A stretch of 64,000 nt of DNA. Origin: Ryuthela nishihirai. Lineage: Eukaryota; Arthropoda; Arachnida; Araneae; Heptathelidae. A program made the position numbers and the translations under genes. How positions within the stretch are numbered: the stretch's first letter is position 1; every line of letters starts with the position of its first letter. Location of the stretch: positions 35,610,001 through 35,674,000 of the forward strand of contig JAWZYU010000005.1 of NCBI GenBank assembly GCA_038380435.1, read 5' to 3'. The notes beneath the pieces were generated by a model. That model was not told the DNA's origin. It searched no databases and saw nothing but the letters and a program-made list of their open reading frames with translations. Positions 43,067 to 54,431 of the stretch are shown piece after piece.

Positions 43067-43612
43067 ATGCATCTTAGTTTGGAGAAACGTTTGCCGTGTA
43101 TGTGTTGAAGACTATAGAATGCTAAGCAGTCCCATGTGCATTAGAACTATACTCTGTTTTATATACGTTGCGCATTTATATATGCTGTATATAAATGCGT
43201 AACAAATTAAAACACTATGGTTACTAAAAAAAAAGTACCATCTGCATTTGATAGCAGTGAGGTTCTTTTCCATCCCTTTTCTACATCTTCTGACAGTAAT
43301 TTTGCTTATATTGTGAAGCAATTAATCCTGCCATTCTCGTTACTGTAAGGAGAGTTTTCAGCGAGATGTGGGAGGGCACAACCACACTGCATCTCTTGAT
43401 GGCATGTCAGGTGCTCTGGCCGTTGATCAAGGTCACCTGTATTGTATGACTAAACTTTTTACCGTGGAATCAGTCATTAGAAATTATCTTGACTGCAACT
43501 GAAGATTATGGTCAATATAACATTTCCCAGATAGATGTCATTGACACATCACGCGATATTTGACATGGTATACTTTTTAAGCCAATCACGCTTTTTCAAG
43601 CATAGGGATAGG
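43067..43612. other. Unannotated AT-rich spacer
   Basis: An imperfect palindrome GCATTTATATATGC/TATATAAATGCG lies at about 43,171-43,200. Nothing else recognised. Confidence 0.5.
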
Positions 43613-43813
43613 ATTTTTTTTTTATTTATTTATTTGCGACATATAGGACAGAGAAGAATCCTAGAAGCTACTCCTAGCTTAATACATGCCTTCTCATACA
43701 AGGACATGCCCTACTAAGACCGAAGTCACTGCCTTAGTTAGAGCTAATACAACACACAAAGTTTGCCTTGCTGGAACAGTCGCTAGCTGCCTAACTACTA
43801 TGCCAGTTAAGGT
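43613..43813 (-). repeat. Unclassified repeat, minus-oriented member of an inverted pair
   Basis: Reverse complement of the unit at 41,445-41,640. The tail on the plus strand is TTTTTTTTTATTTATTTATT, that is (AAAT)n in the element's own orientation. Confidence 0.75.
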
Positions 43814-44042
43814 CTTATAATCTGTACTTGAGATTTTGCATCCTATAGGTGCTTTCCTATGTTTGCCTGTTAAATAAACAATTTTACACCTTTACCCCCG
43901 CTCTTTCTCCCCCGCTCTCTGTGTTCCGACGTCACAGTTTAATTTTCATTAGCCGCCCGGATCTAGAAGAAAAATAGTGGGGGGGACAATAAACTAATCC
44001 AGCACGAGAAAGGTAAATAGGGGGCAAGAGACTGGATTTCCA

Positions 44043-44157
44043 TTGTCACGTGACACGAAGGTTGCCAGATCATTAATTTCTAAAAAAAATCGTTGCCAGA
44101 TATTTTTTCTGAATTCTGTAATCAACAATAGCGTTCAGATACTTTTTTGAGCAACTG
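44043..44157. mobile_element. Right end of the CAGTCGCTC inverted-repeat element
   Basis: GTCACGTGACACGAAGG ... GATACTTTTTTGAGCAACTG followed by TA matches the right half of 6,797-7,097 with several substitutions. Only one end is present. Confidence 0.85.
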
Positions 44158-44640
44158 TACTATCCCATATATCTCGCTAGACAATACTGTCTGTGCTAGT
44201 TATAAAAAATTAATAAAGGGTATTCCAAATATCTGAAACGAATGAATCCATATATTATTTATATGTGGAAAACTACCAGAAAATGCTATTTTTGATGTTA
44301 TCCGCTGTTTCAGAGATCTCTTTCATTTGATTAACCTCCAGCTTTTTTTCTGTACATTAAATGCAGCAATTGCTCAAAATCGTTCTAAACCTATGCTTTC
44401 AAAATTCGTCACCAGATGGCCCCGGGTGGTGCTTGCTGTCTTCCCTCTGGCTAAACTTCCGGTGTCTTCCTCGCGAGCAGAGGAAGCGAAGGAGGATGAC
44501 TCGATCCTTACGAAAACGGAACCAATCACACGAGTTAAAAGGTTTAATAAAATTTAACGTAATTTATTCATATTTCAGACCACGTTCTTCGAATAACCGC
44601 CGTCATTAACTTTTTGAGTGCCAGTTGAGAAACATTTCTT
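44158..44640. other. Unannotated spacer
   Basis: 44,340-44,600 is somewhat GC-richer with short open frames, none recognised. Confidence 0.5.
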
Positions 44641-45182
44641 CTGTGCATGGTTTTCGTAATTATTTTTTTTTATTATCTCGTTTTCAAAAAAAAACGAGAT
44701 ATTGTGTTTATCTTTTGTCCGTCTGTAGACATCGGAGTTTTCGGTTTTTAGTGATAATTTAAAAATTATTTTCGGGTTGGATTGGTGTACTGATCAAATT
44801 TTACGGTTCTCGCTTTTGCGAATCTTCCAAAATCTAATGGAAAAAGTTAACTAGTCCAAAAATTCAAACGAATATTGCAAAGGATATTTTTATGCTAGAA
44901 ATTTGAAATTTTGGTGGTGGAATGTGATGGTCGCGAAGTTTCCATTGGCAACAATGAGTTGATCTCTTAGACTCAGAAGGGGTGGAAAAATGTAACTTTT
45001 TTGTTTCAAGAGATAATTTTTTTTTACATAAATTAAAATTTCTCTTAGGTTGGGCAGGCATTGATGAAATGTTACGATTCGAACTTTCTGAATCTTCCAA
45101 GAGTTATAACTGAGCCCTATAACGGTGGAAAAATTTTAGCGTTCCAAAATTTTAAACGAATATTGAAAACGATATGTTTTGT
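44641..45182 (+). repeat. Degenerate tandem repeat of about 285 bp, first two units
   Basis: Matching landmarks recur about 285 bp apart: GGTTGGATTGGTGTACTGAT...GAATCTTCC near 44,764 and GGTTGGGCAGGCATTGATG...GAATCTTCC near 45,048. Between them lie ATGCTAGAAATTTGAAATTT, AAGTTTCCATTGGC and TTGTTTCAAGAGATAA. A hairpin TCTCGTTTT/AAAACGAGA sits near 44,676. It is not protein coding as far as I can see. Confidence 0.65.
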
Positions 45183-45677
45183 GAGGGGGAGGTTCAGTCG
45201 GTAGCGCGCCAGGATTGTAATCTGCAGTTCCCAAGTTTGATTCCACCGGGATTAGCGTTCACGGTGATCTAGGTGACCACCGGGAATTACTATTGACCAA
45301 GTAGTGACTGGACAACTACTGACCGAGTAGTGACTGGACTACTACTGACCGAGTAGTGACTGAACCGAGTAGTGACTGGACAACTAATGAACGAGTAGTG
45401 ACTGGACTATACTGACCGAGGACAGGGATTTTTGCGGAGATAAATATATTGATATTCTCGGTCAGTAGCGAACATTGATGGGCTACGTAAGGCCGCGTCC
45501 ATCGGATACATGTTAAAGAACACGCTGGATGGCTCTTGACGGGAGGCTACCATCTGTCTCCTAACAACTGTTCAGTGGGTTCCCTTTCCCCAACCATCTT
45601 TGAGCTCTCAGAGTCCTTGTGACCTGCCATTGCATGCAAAAAAGAAAGCGCCACTTAGAGTTAAAACAACAAAACAA
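45183..45677 (+). mobile_element. SINE family A, old copy with an internal tandem expansion
   Basis: Degenerate head (GGTTCAGTCGGTAGCGCGCC) and a readable 3' half. Between them, at about 45,275-45,425, GACCGAGTAGTGACTGGAC units repeat about five times. An approximate duplication AAACGATRTGTTT-like flanks it (about 45,167 and 45,675). It splits the 285-bp repeat. Confidence 0.85.
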
Positions 45678-45960
45678 ACGATGTATTTATGCTAGAAATT
45701 TTGGTAGCAGATTGTGAAATCATGAAGTTCCCATTGGCTGCAATAAGGTGATCCCCTCTATGCTTAGATTGAGTGGGAAACGCAACAGCTTTGTTTCAAG
45801 AAATAATTGGAAAACTCTTTTTGTAGTTGGATATTTTATCCGACACTAATAAAATATTACAATTCGCATTTTTCAAATACTTAAATAGTTTGAATTCATA
45901 TCGTTTGAAATCACTAAATATCGAAATTGCGAAACAATGACTCTTACAAGAGTCTGTTTA
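45678..45960 (+). repeat. Tandem repeat of about 285 bp, third unit
   Basis: It continues the unit interrupted by the SINE: ATGCTAGAAATTTTGG, AAGTTCCCATTGGC, TTGTTTCAAGAAATAA, then TAGTTGGATATTTTATCCG, in the same order as the earlier units. Confidence 0.65.
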
Positions 45961-46174
45961 TGGCAGAAATTTAAAATTTCAGAGGTAAAGCGCCAAAAAG
46001 ATATTTTACTGACAGCAGCAGTCTGTCCCCTTTTCTCAGAGAAGTGTGAAAAAGCAACTTTTTTAAATTTAAGGAATGAAAGAAAAATACTTTTACGTTG
46101 CATAATTGCTAATAAAAGCACTACTATTTGCGTTTTCCCCCATCGTTCATTATTTAGAATTAAACCTTTTAATG

Positions 46175-46554
46175 GGGCGGGGACGGCTCAGTCGGTAGCG
46201 CGCCAGGCTCGTAATCTGTAGTTCCCAGGTTCGAGTCCCAGCTGGGTCAGCGTTGAGATTTATCTCCGCAAAATTCCCCACCCTGCCCACGGTCAGTAGG
46301 GGACACCGATGGGCTTGGAAAGGCCGCCGTCCGTCGGATGGGACGTTAAGCCGTGGCTCCGTGTGCGGGAGAGCCATACCCTGTGCACGTTAAAGAACAC
46401 GCTGGATGGCCTTGACGGGAGGCTACCATCTGTCTTCCAACAGCTGTTCCAGTGGGTCCCTTTCCCCAACCTTCTCTGAGCCTTCGGGGTCCATGTGACC
46501 TGGCCATTTAGCCCATGGTGTGCAGAAAAGTGCCGCTCAGAGGTAAAACAACCC
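46175..46554 (+). mobile_element. SINE family A, full length
   Basis: AAACCTTTTAATG flanks it at 46,162-46,174 and 46,555-46,567. Body nearly identical to that at 42,546-42,918 (shared CTGCCCACCC and GGAAAGGGACC changes), which suggests a subfamily. Confidence 0.97.
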
Positions 46555-46567
46555 AAACCTTTTAATG

Positions 46568-47013
46568 AGTGAAAAAGTAGGTCTAATTCTCTTTGAAATG
46601 AGATTCCCGTATTCGTCAGAGGCGATATGAGTTCTTTTAGTTTCAAAATCGAGATGTCATTGTTATTGAAAATATCAGAACCAAAGTACAGCATATGTTA
46701 TTTAGATTCCATGTTCCACAGCAATAAACAATATTATATTCATATAAAAATTTGACAATATAATATTTTTTCCAATCATTTTTTTATGCCTTTTTCTTTA
46801 CAAATTTACATTTTTAGTGTTTTTTTTTCGATGTTTTAATTTTATAATATATTTTTTTTCTTGTGTATTATATTCCTAGCGATTTTGTTATCTTTGTGGT
46901 AAATGTATTATATTTTACAATTCTATTAGTCAACAAATGATTTGCTCTGTGAGTGATGGTTGTGGAGAGGCGTGATTAAGAATCTATGTCCTGGCTCTAT
47001 AATGCTTAGTCTC
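46568..47013. other. Unannotated AT-rich spacer
   Basis: T-rich low-complexity sequence with nothing recognised. Confidence 0.5.
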
Positions 47014-47404
47014 GACACTGGTTATTGAAGTTGGTAACAATTCCGACACTGGTTATTGAGGTTGGTAACAGTTCTGACACTGGTCATTGAGGTTGGTAAC
47101 AGTTCTGACACTGGTTATTGAGGTTGGTATTAGTTCTGACAGTGGTTATTGAAGTTAGTAACAGTTCCGACACTGGTTATTGTGGTTGGTATCAGTTCTG
47201 ACAGTGGTTATTGAAGTTGGTAACAGTTCCGACACTGGTTATTGTGGTTGGTATCAGTTCTGACACTGGTTATTGAGGTTGGTAACAGTTCCGACACTGG
47301 TTATTGAGGTTGGTAACAGTTCTGACACTGGTTATTGAGGTTGGTATCAGCTCCGACACTGGTTATTGAGGTTGGTAACAGTTCCGACACACTGGTTATT
47401 GAGG
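47014..47404. repeat. 31-bp minisatellite
   Basis: Unit GACACTGGTTATTGAGGTTG plus GTAACAGTTCY, about 12 copies. Variants alternate TCTGAC/TCCGAC and AACAG/ATCAG. The last unit has GACACACTGG, and the same variant reappears about 1 kb away at 48,387. Confidence 0.95.
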
Positions 47405-48383
47405 TACGACACAGTTTATTCACACTTATATACAATCACGTGCTGGGAATGCTCTCGACTCCGTAGGCCTTTACTGCTTTGCTGCTGCAAATAATTATGC
47501 AATGAGGTGGAGAATCTCACTATGCAGATTCTAGCTTTACCGACCTCAAACTCGGCGAAAGGATATTTAATCTTTGCCTAGAATATGGTTCACACAGAAT
47601 CCACTTCAGTTCCACAGAACTGTATTTGATTCATCAAGAATCTTGATTCTCACTTAGAATCGAACCCTCTCCTCAAGAGTTTTGTTTGAGTAAGAGCGGC
47701 GTCCCTTGACGCGTGTTCAAACGTCCTTCCAGTTTGACAGCTATGCTCAAAACTGTTGTTTTCTTCTCGTAATCTGCAGTTCCCAGGTTCAAGTCCCAGC
47801 TGGTCAGCGTTGAGATTTATCTCCGCAAAACTCTCTGCCCTGCCCACGGTCGGTAGGGGACACCGATGGGCTTGGAAAGGCCGCCGTCCGTCGGAAGTGA
47901 CGTTAAGCCGTGGCCCCGGGTACAGGAGGGCCATACCCTGCACACGTTAAAGAACACGATGGATGACCTTGACAAGGCTACCATCTGTCTCCCAATAGCT
48001 GTTCCAGTGGTCCCCTCACCCAACCTTCTCTGAGCCTTCAGGGTCCTTGTGACCTGGCCATTTAGCCCATGGTGTGCAAAAAAGTGCTGCTCAGAAGTAA
48101 AACAACCTAACCCAATTCCTTTCCTGCCTGGCTCATGTCCCCTGCACTCACACTCATGCCCCAGTCTAATTGTAAAAAACCCCCATTAAAAGTAGCTTTC
48201 TGGACACATCAACCCACGCAGGCAGCCAGCTGAGACCCGAAAACAACATCTACGAGTCACATCCCCACAATAGCACTTCCAAGAACACACTTAATACATG
48301 AAAATATTTACAATAACAAAAATACAATAAAATGCAACAATGAATAAAAATAAGTAAATTAGAGGGACATGACAATTGGTGGC
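47405..48383. other. Unclassified GC-richer insert between minisatellite units
   Basis: About 980 bp, of which about 350 bp is a SINE, lies between two GACACACTGG-type minisatellite units. The sequence is not obviously coding. Its position suggests an insertion, perhaps a solo LTR or other retroelement (TTGGTGGCAG just before the right unit resembles some primer-binding sites). This identification is speculative. Confidence 0.35.
47766..48114 (+). mobile_element. SINE family A, truncated within the head
   Basis: It begins CTCGTAATCTGCAG, so box A is lost and box B kept (GGTTCAAGTCC, one change). No clear target duplication. Confidence 0.92.
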
Positions 48384-48424
48384 AGTTCCGACACACTGGT
48401 TATTAAGGTTGGAAATAGTTCCAA
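48384..48424. repeat. Detached 31-bp minisatellite unit
   Basis: CAGTTCCGACACACTGGTTA followed by TTAAGGTTGGAAATAG matches the last unit of the array at 47.4 kb. Confidence 0.8.
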
Positions 48425-48520
48425 CCAGGACTGGATCTAGAAAAAAAATATTGGAAGGGGGGGGGGGGGAGTGCAAGCTTTTCATTCCAGTATAACATTT
48501 CTTCCCTCTATTTTATAGGT
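48424..48520 (+). repeat. Dispersed repeat with a G tract (related to 21.39 kb)
   Basis: CCAGGACTGGATCTAGAAAA, then 13 G, then TTCATTCCAGTATAACATTT. Same layout as 21,388-21,480. CGGATCTAGAAGAAAAATAG with GGGGGGG at about 43,958-43,986 may be a third member. Confidence 0.6.
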
Positions 48521-48656
48521 CTTTAAAAAATTATTGAAAAACGCCTGAAATATATACAGTTAGATGATTTTTCCCATATGTTACCCATATTAGAATTTTC
48601 AGTGAAAGGATGTCTTACCTCCTCCCCTCTTTAAGCCAACTCACTATCACACACCC

Positions 48657-48871
48657 TCACTGTACAGCTGTTAGGAGAGAAATGGCATCCCTCGGTAAAG
48701 GCCATCCAGTGTGTTGTTTATCGTGCACAGAGTATAACTCTCCTACACACTGAGTCACGGCTTAAAGTCCCATCCTGCAGACAACGACATTTCTACGCCC
48801 ATCAGTATTTTCTCTCATAAACGGCAGGGTGTAGGTTAATAAAAATAAATCTCAACGCTGATATAGTTGGG
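48657..48871 (-). mobile_element. SINE family A, old copy, 3' part of a split element
   Basis: CACTGTACAGCTGTTAGGAG to CTCAACGCTGATATAGTTGGG. The head continues after the nested SINE at 49,243-49,300, where TTTAGTTGGGACTCAAAAC resumes. Confidence 0.85.
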
Positions 48872-49241
48872 TTTTACTACCTCTGAGCGGAACTTTTTTT
48901 ACGCAATGAGCTAAATGGCCAGGTCACAAGGACTCCGAAGTCTCAGAGAAGGTTGGGGGAGGGACCCCACTGGAACAGCTGTTGGAAGACAGATGGAAAC
49001 CTCCCGTCAAGGCCACCCAGCGTGTACTTTAACGTGCATAGGGTATGGCTCTCCCGCTCACGGAGTCACGGCTTAACGTCTAATTCGACTGACGGCGGCT
49101 TTTCCAAGCCCATCGGTGTCCCCTACTGATCGTGTGCAGGAAGTTCTGCGGAGATAAATCTAAACTCTGACCCAACTGGACTCGAGCCTGGAAATTGCAG
49201 ATTACTAGCCTGGCGCGCTACCGACTGAGCCAACCCCGCCC
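48872..49241 (-). mobile_element. SINE family A, full length, nested in an older SINE A
   Basis: ATATAGTTGGG (48,861-48,871) and ATATTTAGTTGGG (about 49,242-49,254) are the two sides of the target in the older copy's head. The copy is moderately diverged. Confidence 0.9.
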
Positions 49242-49242
49242 A

Positions 49243-49300
49243 TATTTAGTTGGGACTCAAAACTGATGATTACGAGCGAATACTGGCTCACTATGTGATT
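49243..49300 (-). mobile_element. Head remnant of the split old SINE A
   Basis: TTGGGACTCAAAACTGATGA and TACGAGCGAATACTGGCTCA continue the head of the element at 48,657-48,871. Confidence 0.75.
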
Positions 49301-49310
49301 GATCCATTCT

Positions 49311-49330
49311 CCCCCCCCCCCCCCCCCCCC
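49311..49330. repeat. Run of 20 C
   Basis: A homopolymer run directly beside the SINE head remnant. Long G/C runs recur at SINE A heads or repeat joints in this window. Confidence 0.95.
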
Positions 49331-49428
49331 ACTATTAAAACAACTGATGCGTAAAATGAGATTTAATGTTCGAATCTGAGAGTCAGACAGATGGATTTTT
49401 TCACGTTTGGCTATACTGTACTGTAGAA

Positions 49429-50187
<759 letters not shown>

Positions 50188-50286
50188 CTCTAGAAGATTA
50201 AACAAATTACATTCAGTCTTGCATTTCATTTACCTTTTTTTTTACCTTACTAATTTTTTGGGAGGAGGGATCTAATCTTATCCAGG

Positions 50287-50366
50287 CCATGCTGTGGCTG
50301 AGTGGTTAGCCCGCTTGGCTACTGATCGAAGGGACCTGGGTTCGAGCCCCGGGAAAGACATGCATG
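50287..50366 (+). mobile_element. SINE family B, head, split by a nested SINE A
   Basis: GCTGTGGCTGAGTGGTTAGC, GGGTTCGAGCCCCGGG and the bases up to AAAGACATGCATG. The body continues at 50,760. Confidence 0.92.
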
Positions 50367-50746
50367 GGTTGGGTTGTTTTACCTCTGAGCGGCACTTTTT
50401 TGCACACCATGGGCTAAATGGCCAGGTCACATGGACCCCAAAGTTTGGGGGAGGGGACCCACTGGAAGAGCTGTTGGGAGACAGATGGTAGCCCCCTCCC
50501 CCCGTCAAGGCCATCCAGCGTGTTCTTTAACGTGCACAGGGTATGGCTCTCCCAACACGGGGCCACGGGTTAACGTCCCATCCGACGGACGGCGGTCTTT
50601 CCAAGCCCATCGGTGTCCCCTACTGACCGTGGGCAGGGCGGGGAATTTTGCGGAGATAAATCTCAACGCTGACCCAGCTGGGACTCGAACCTGGGAATTA
50701 CAGATTACGAGCCTGGCGCGCTACCGACTGAGCCACTCCCGCCCCA
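50367..50746 (-). mobile_element. SINE family A, full length, nested in SINE B
   Basis: AAAGACATGCATG flanks it at 50,354-50,366 and 50,747-50,759. The nesting shows that A was active after this B copy inserted. Confidence 0.97.
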
Positions 50747-50880
50747 AAAGACATGCATGTTTGTGTTGTTTTTCTGTTGACGTCTCGCCTTTCTCGCAGA
50801 TCTACTATGACGTATTCAACTGGCAGCGTCCTTTTAGACCTATGTGGCGAGCAGTTGCTTGAGGGGACTTTTATTTATTC
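50747..50880 (+). mobile_element. SINE family B, body and 3' end of the split copy
   Basis: TTTCTGTTGACGTCTCGCC to GCAGTTGCTTGAGGGGAC plus a T-rich tail. Confidence 0.9.
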
Positions 50881-51320
50881 GTTATAATCTTATCACCTCC
50901 CCCAAGACTATGCAGCTGACACGCCGTATATCCTACGTTTTTTTCTGACTACAGAACTCAGCATGACTGAACAACTTTTGTCCGTCATTGATCGAAAAAT
51001 TTGACTAGTTGGAAACCGATTTGGATAAAATTCAACTGATCAAAGACGACAGGTAAATGGTATTGCACGATCAAGAGTGTTCATAATAGTAAAGTTTGTA
51101 CCGGAAATTATATTATAAAATGAATAGTCCTATCCCATCTAATCCAACACATCCTAACATCATAAGTTTTCACTTCCCCATTTCCAGCACAAATTGCGTC
51201 CCGTATTACTCTATCCCGAGTTATGTTAAAGTACGAGATATATGCAAAATAAGGACAAAAAAAAAATCAGAAAATTCTGACCTTTTAGTAATTCTAGATT
51301 ATCTCTTATCCCTACATTCA
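50881..51320. other. Unannotated spacer
   Basis: Unique AT-rich DNA with no gene recognised. Confidence 0.5.
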
Positions 51321-51670
51321 AGGGGGGCGGGGATCACTCAATCGGGTAGAGTGCCAGTCGTAATATGCAATTCCCAGGTTCGAGTTCCGAATATGTCAAG
51401 TTGAGATTTATCTACAGTGAACTCCCACTCTGCCCTTGGGGAATAAAGGGGACACCGATGGGCTTGTGAAAGGCACAATGCTTCGAATAGGACGTGAAGC
51501 CATGGGCCCTTTGTACAGGAGAGCCATATCCTGTGCACGTTAAAGAATACGCTGGATGGCCTTGACGAGAGGCTTCCCCATAACCAACTCTAAGCCCTTG
51601 GGATCCTTACGACCTTGACATATAGCCCAGTGTGTGTAAAACAAGTGCCGCTTAGAGGTAAAACAGCCCA
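51321..51670 (+). mobile_element. SINE family A, old copy
   Basis: Diverged head (GGGATCACTCAATCGGGTAG) with intact box B GGTTCGAGTTCC-like, a deleted middle, and the 3' end TTAGAGGTAAAACAGCCC. Confidence 0.85.
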
Positions 51671-51892
51671 CTCTACCTTCGAATTGGTTCTTGTCAACCG
51701 TGGCGTTCCCAAGGAGGGTTATTGGGGTGGGGGTGGAGACTGGGATTATATACTCCCTTCCCACTTCAGGCTCCAATATCATATATTTTCTAAGTCAGTG
51801 CTCGAAAACCAGACTCAAATACATCAAATGAGACTCAAACATGTCACATTCATCTTTCCCATTGGAAGTTTATGGATACGCCACTGCTTATG

Positions 51893-51953
51893 ACCAGGCC
51901 ATTTACCTACTCTGTGTAAAACAGTCCCGCTGAGAGATAAAACAACCCAACGC
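51893..51953 (+). mobile_element. SINE family A, 3' fragment
   Basis: GACCAGGCCATTTACC to GAGATAAAACAACCCAACGC. Confidence 0.8.
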
Positions 51954-51959
51954 ATTATT

Positions 51960-52550
51960 TGTTTTATGTACAGGTTATAAAAAACTACATCCATCAACGC
52001 ATGAGAATCGAAATCTTTTTTTACATCTGTTTATTTCGTAGCTTTTTGTTCTCCATTGGCCACAGTTTGTGAGCACATCCCAAACATACATCAACGATTT
52101 CTTCCTCGCTCTGCATCTTCAGCAATCATTGTGTACGAACTTGATGATCTCTCTATGCCTGCCTCTTTCTTCTCTTTCTGGTCTCTTGCTTCTCACCTCT
52201 CTGTATGTGGATCGTCACCACATCAGCTTCAGCCCACACCAGTGACAACTTTCGATGCAGAAGATTATGTCTTCATTACAGCAAAATCATCCATCTATGA
52301 CTTCATCACCCTACCACTCCAAGATGAGGGAGAATCTCATCACTGCTGGGGGGAAACACACCCACAATTCCATCCCACTCAGGGTCATCGAAGCATATCA
52401 GTTGTGTTTACCAATGGTTTGTTTATCACTCACTGCACATCACCAGAGGTGAATAATCTAACTTGCCTCAAGGCATCTGTGGAGGATATTCTGGGATGCT
52501 AAATCTCTCTCTCGAAATGCTTAACCTTTTTCTATTCTTCTGTCTTTCAT
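51960..52550. other. Region with an unexplained open frame of about 480 bp
   Basis: The plus strand is open from before 52,030 to 52,502, and a pyrimidine-rich tract ending TTTCGTAG lies at 52,041. The frame includes TTFDAEDYVFITAKSSIYDF and ends VEDILGC then a stop. There is no in-frame ATG at the start, so it would have to be an exon or a relic. I recognise no family. Confidence 0.3.
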
Positions 52551-52590
52551 ATACACTGCGCCTACCAAAATAGAAACTTTTCGTTAGGTC

Positions 52591-53431
52591 AATGAGAATC
52601 TAACTTCGAAGCTCTATAACTTCTAAAATATGCATTTAATGGGGAATTGTGACTGAAGATAAATTAAAGATCATAATCAAATCTATTTAAATCTCGATTT
52701 TCAATGACATTCCTTCAGTATTTTAAGTTATGGAAGCTGACATATTTAACAATTAATCATCTTATTTTATCAAAAATTCTTCATAATTGCTTAAGACTGA
52801 AATAATCATTACGCGAACATCTAAATACGTACATTTATTTTATTAGATAATAACTATTGTTCAACCCCAGTTAAGTACTAATTTCTGAGTTATTTTTAAT
52901 GGCATATTACTATTGTGAAATATTCCAGCTTCCATAACTCTCTGGGGCGGGGGTGGCTTAGTCGGTAGCGCGCCAGGCTCGTAATCTGTAGTTCCCAGGT
53001 TCGAGTCCCAGCTGGGTCAGCGTTGAGATTTATCTCCGCAAAATTACCCGCCCTGCCCACGGTCAGTAGGGAACACCGATGGGCTTGGAAAGGCCGCCGT
53101 CCGTCGGATGGGACGTTAAGCCGTGGCCCCGTGTGCGGAAGAGCCATACCCTGTGCACGTTAAAGAACACGCTGGATGGCCTTGACGGGAGGCTACCATC
53201 TGTCTCTCAACAGCTGTTCCAGTGGGTCCCCTGCCCCAACCTTCTCTGAGCCTTCGAGGTCCATGTGACCTGGCCATTTAGCCCATGGTGTGCAAAAAAA
53301 GTGCCGCTCAGAGGTAAAACAACCCAACCCATAACTCTCTAAATACTAAACGAATATTGTTGAAAATCAAAATTTAAATAGATTTGATTCTATATAAATG
53401 CTATAAAAAGCTTCGAATTTAGATTCCCATT
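52591..53431. mobile_element. Long imperfect palindromic element interrupted by SINE A
   Basis: The left arm 52,591-52,746 (AATGAGAATCTAACTTCGAA ... AGTTATGGAAGCTGACATA) pairs with the right arm 52,916-52,943 plus 53,341-53,431 (AGCTTCCATAACT ... TTCGAATTTAGATTCCCATT) once the SINE is removed. About 170 bp separate the arms. It is non-coding and resembles a MITE. Confidence 0.7.
52944..53328 (+). mobile_element. SINE family A, full length, inside a palindromic element
   Basis: CCATAACTCTCT flanks it at 52,932-52,943 and 53,329-53,340. Confidence 0.97.
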
Positions 53432-54015
53432 AACATAGAAATTCTACAACATTGAGTCAATGTATACATACATTTGAAATTCTCTATTAATAAGAATCAT
53501 ATTTTTTTAGGTGAATAGACGATAAAGTGAACTTTGATTTATGGACTTTTTGCCTACGAAGATAGAAAAAGTTAAGATTTATCTTTAAATATTAAAGATC
53601 AGTCTTCGTTAACTTTGGGGAATGAATCAGGTGAAGGATGAAACCTCAAATGCATGATTTTGATATTATAAGTAGGACATTTCAAAACTATGGTCAACAG
53701 CCACAAACCAAAGATTAAAAAATTATGTTTCGAAAAGCTTTCATATCATAAATGAATTATAATAAATGAATAATTAAATGAACCAATTTAAAGAACGTTG
53801 AAAGACACCAATTTTTATTTTCACGAATGATGAAATCCATATCATTTTTATTTTATAGGCATTTTGACTCATCATTGTGAATACCTCGTTGAAATTAAAA
53901 ATCTAATCATATTAAAAAACAAATACAATAAAATTGAGCAAAATGTATAAATACTAAAATTTTATTTCAGATTTAATGTTGACGTTCTTGATTCTTGGGG
54001 CTCGGAATATATAAT
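53432..54015. other. Unannotated AT-rich spacer
   Basis: Nothing recognised. Confidence 0.5.
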
Positions 54016-54028
54016 TTTTTTAGGAGGT

Positions 54029-54418
54029 TGTTGAGTTGGGTTGTTTTACCTCTGAGCGGCACTTTTTTGCACACCATGGGCTAAATGGCCAGGTCACATG
54101 GACCACGAAGGCTCAGAGAAGGTTGGGGGAGGGGACCCACTGGAACACCTGTTGAGAGACAGATGGTAGCCTCCCGTCAAGGCCATCCATCATGTTCTTT
54201 AACGTGCACAGAGTATGGCTCTCCCGCACACGGGGCCACGGCTTAACGTCCCATCCGACGGACGGCGGCCTTTCCAAGCCCACCGGTGTCCCCTACTGAC
54301 CGTGGGCAGGGCGGGGAATTTTGCGGAGATAAATCTCAACGCTGATCCAGCTGGGACTCGAACCTGGGAACTACAGATTACGAGCCTGGCGCGCTACCGA
54401 CTGAGCCACCCCCGCCCC
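54029..54418 (-). mobile_element. SINE family A, full length
   Basis: TTTTTTAGGAGGT flanks it at about 54,016-54,028 and 54,419-54,431. The match continues four more bases with one mismatch. Confidence 0.96.
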
Positions 54419-54431
54419 TTTTTTAGGAGGT

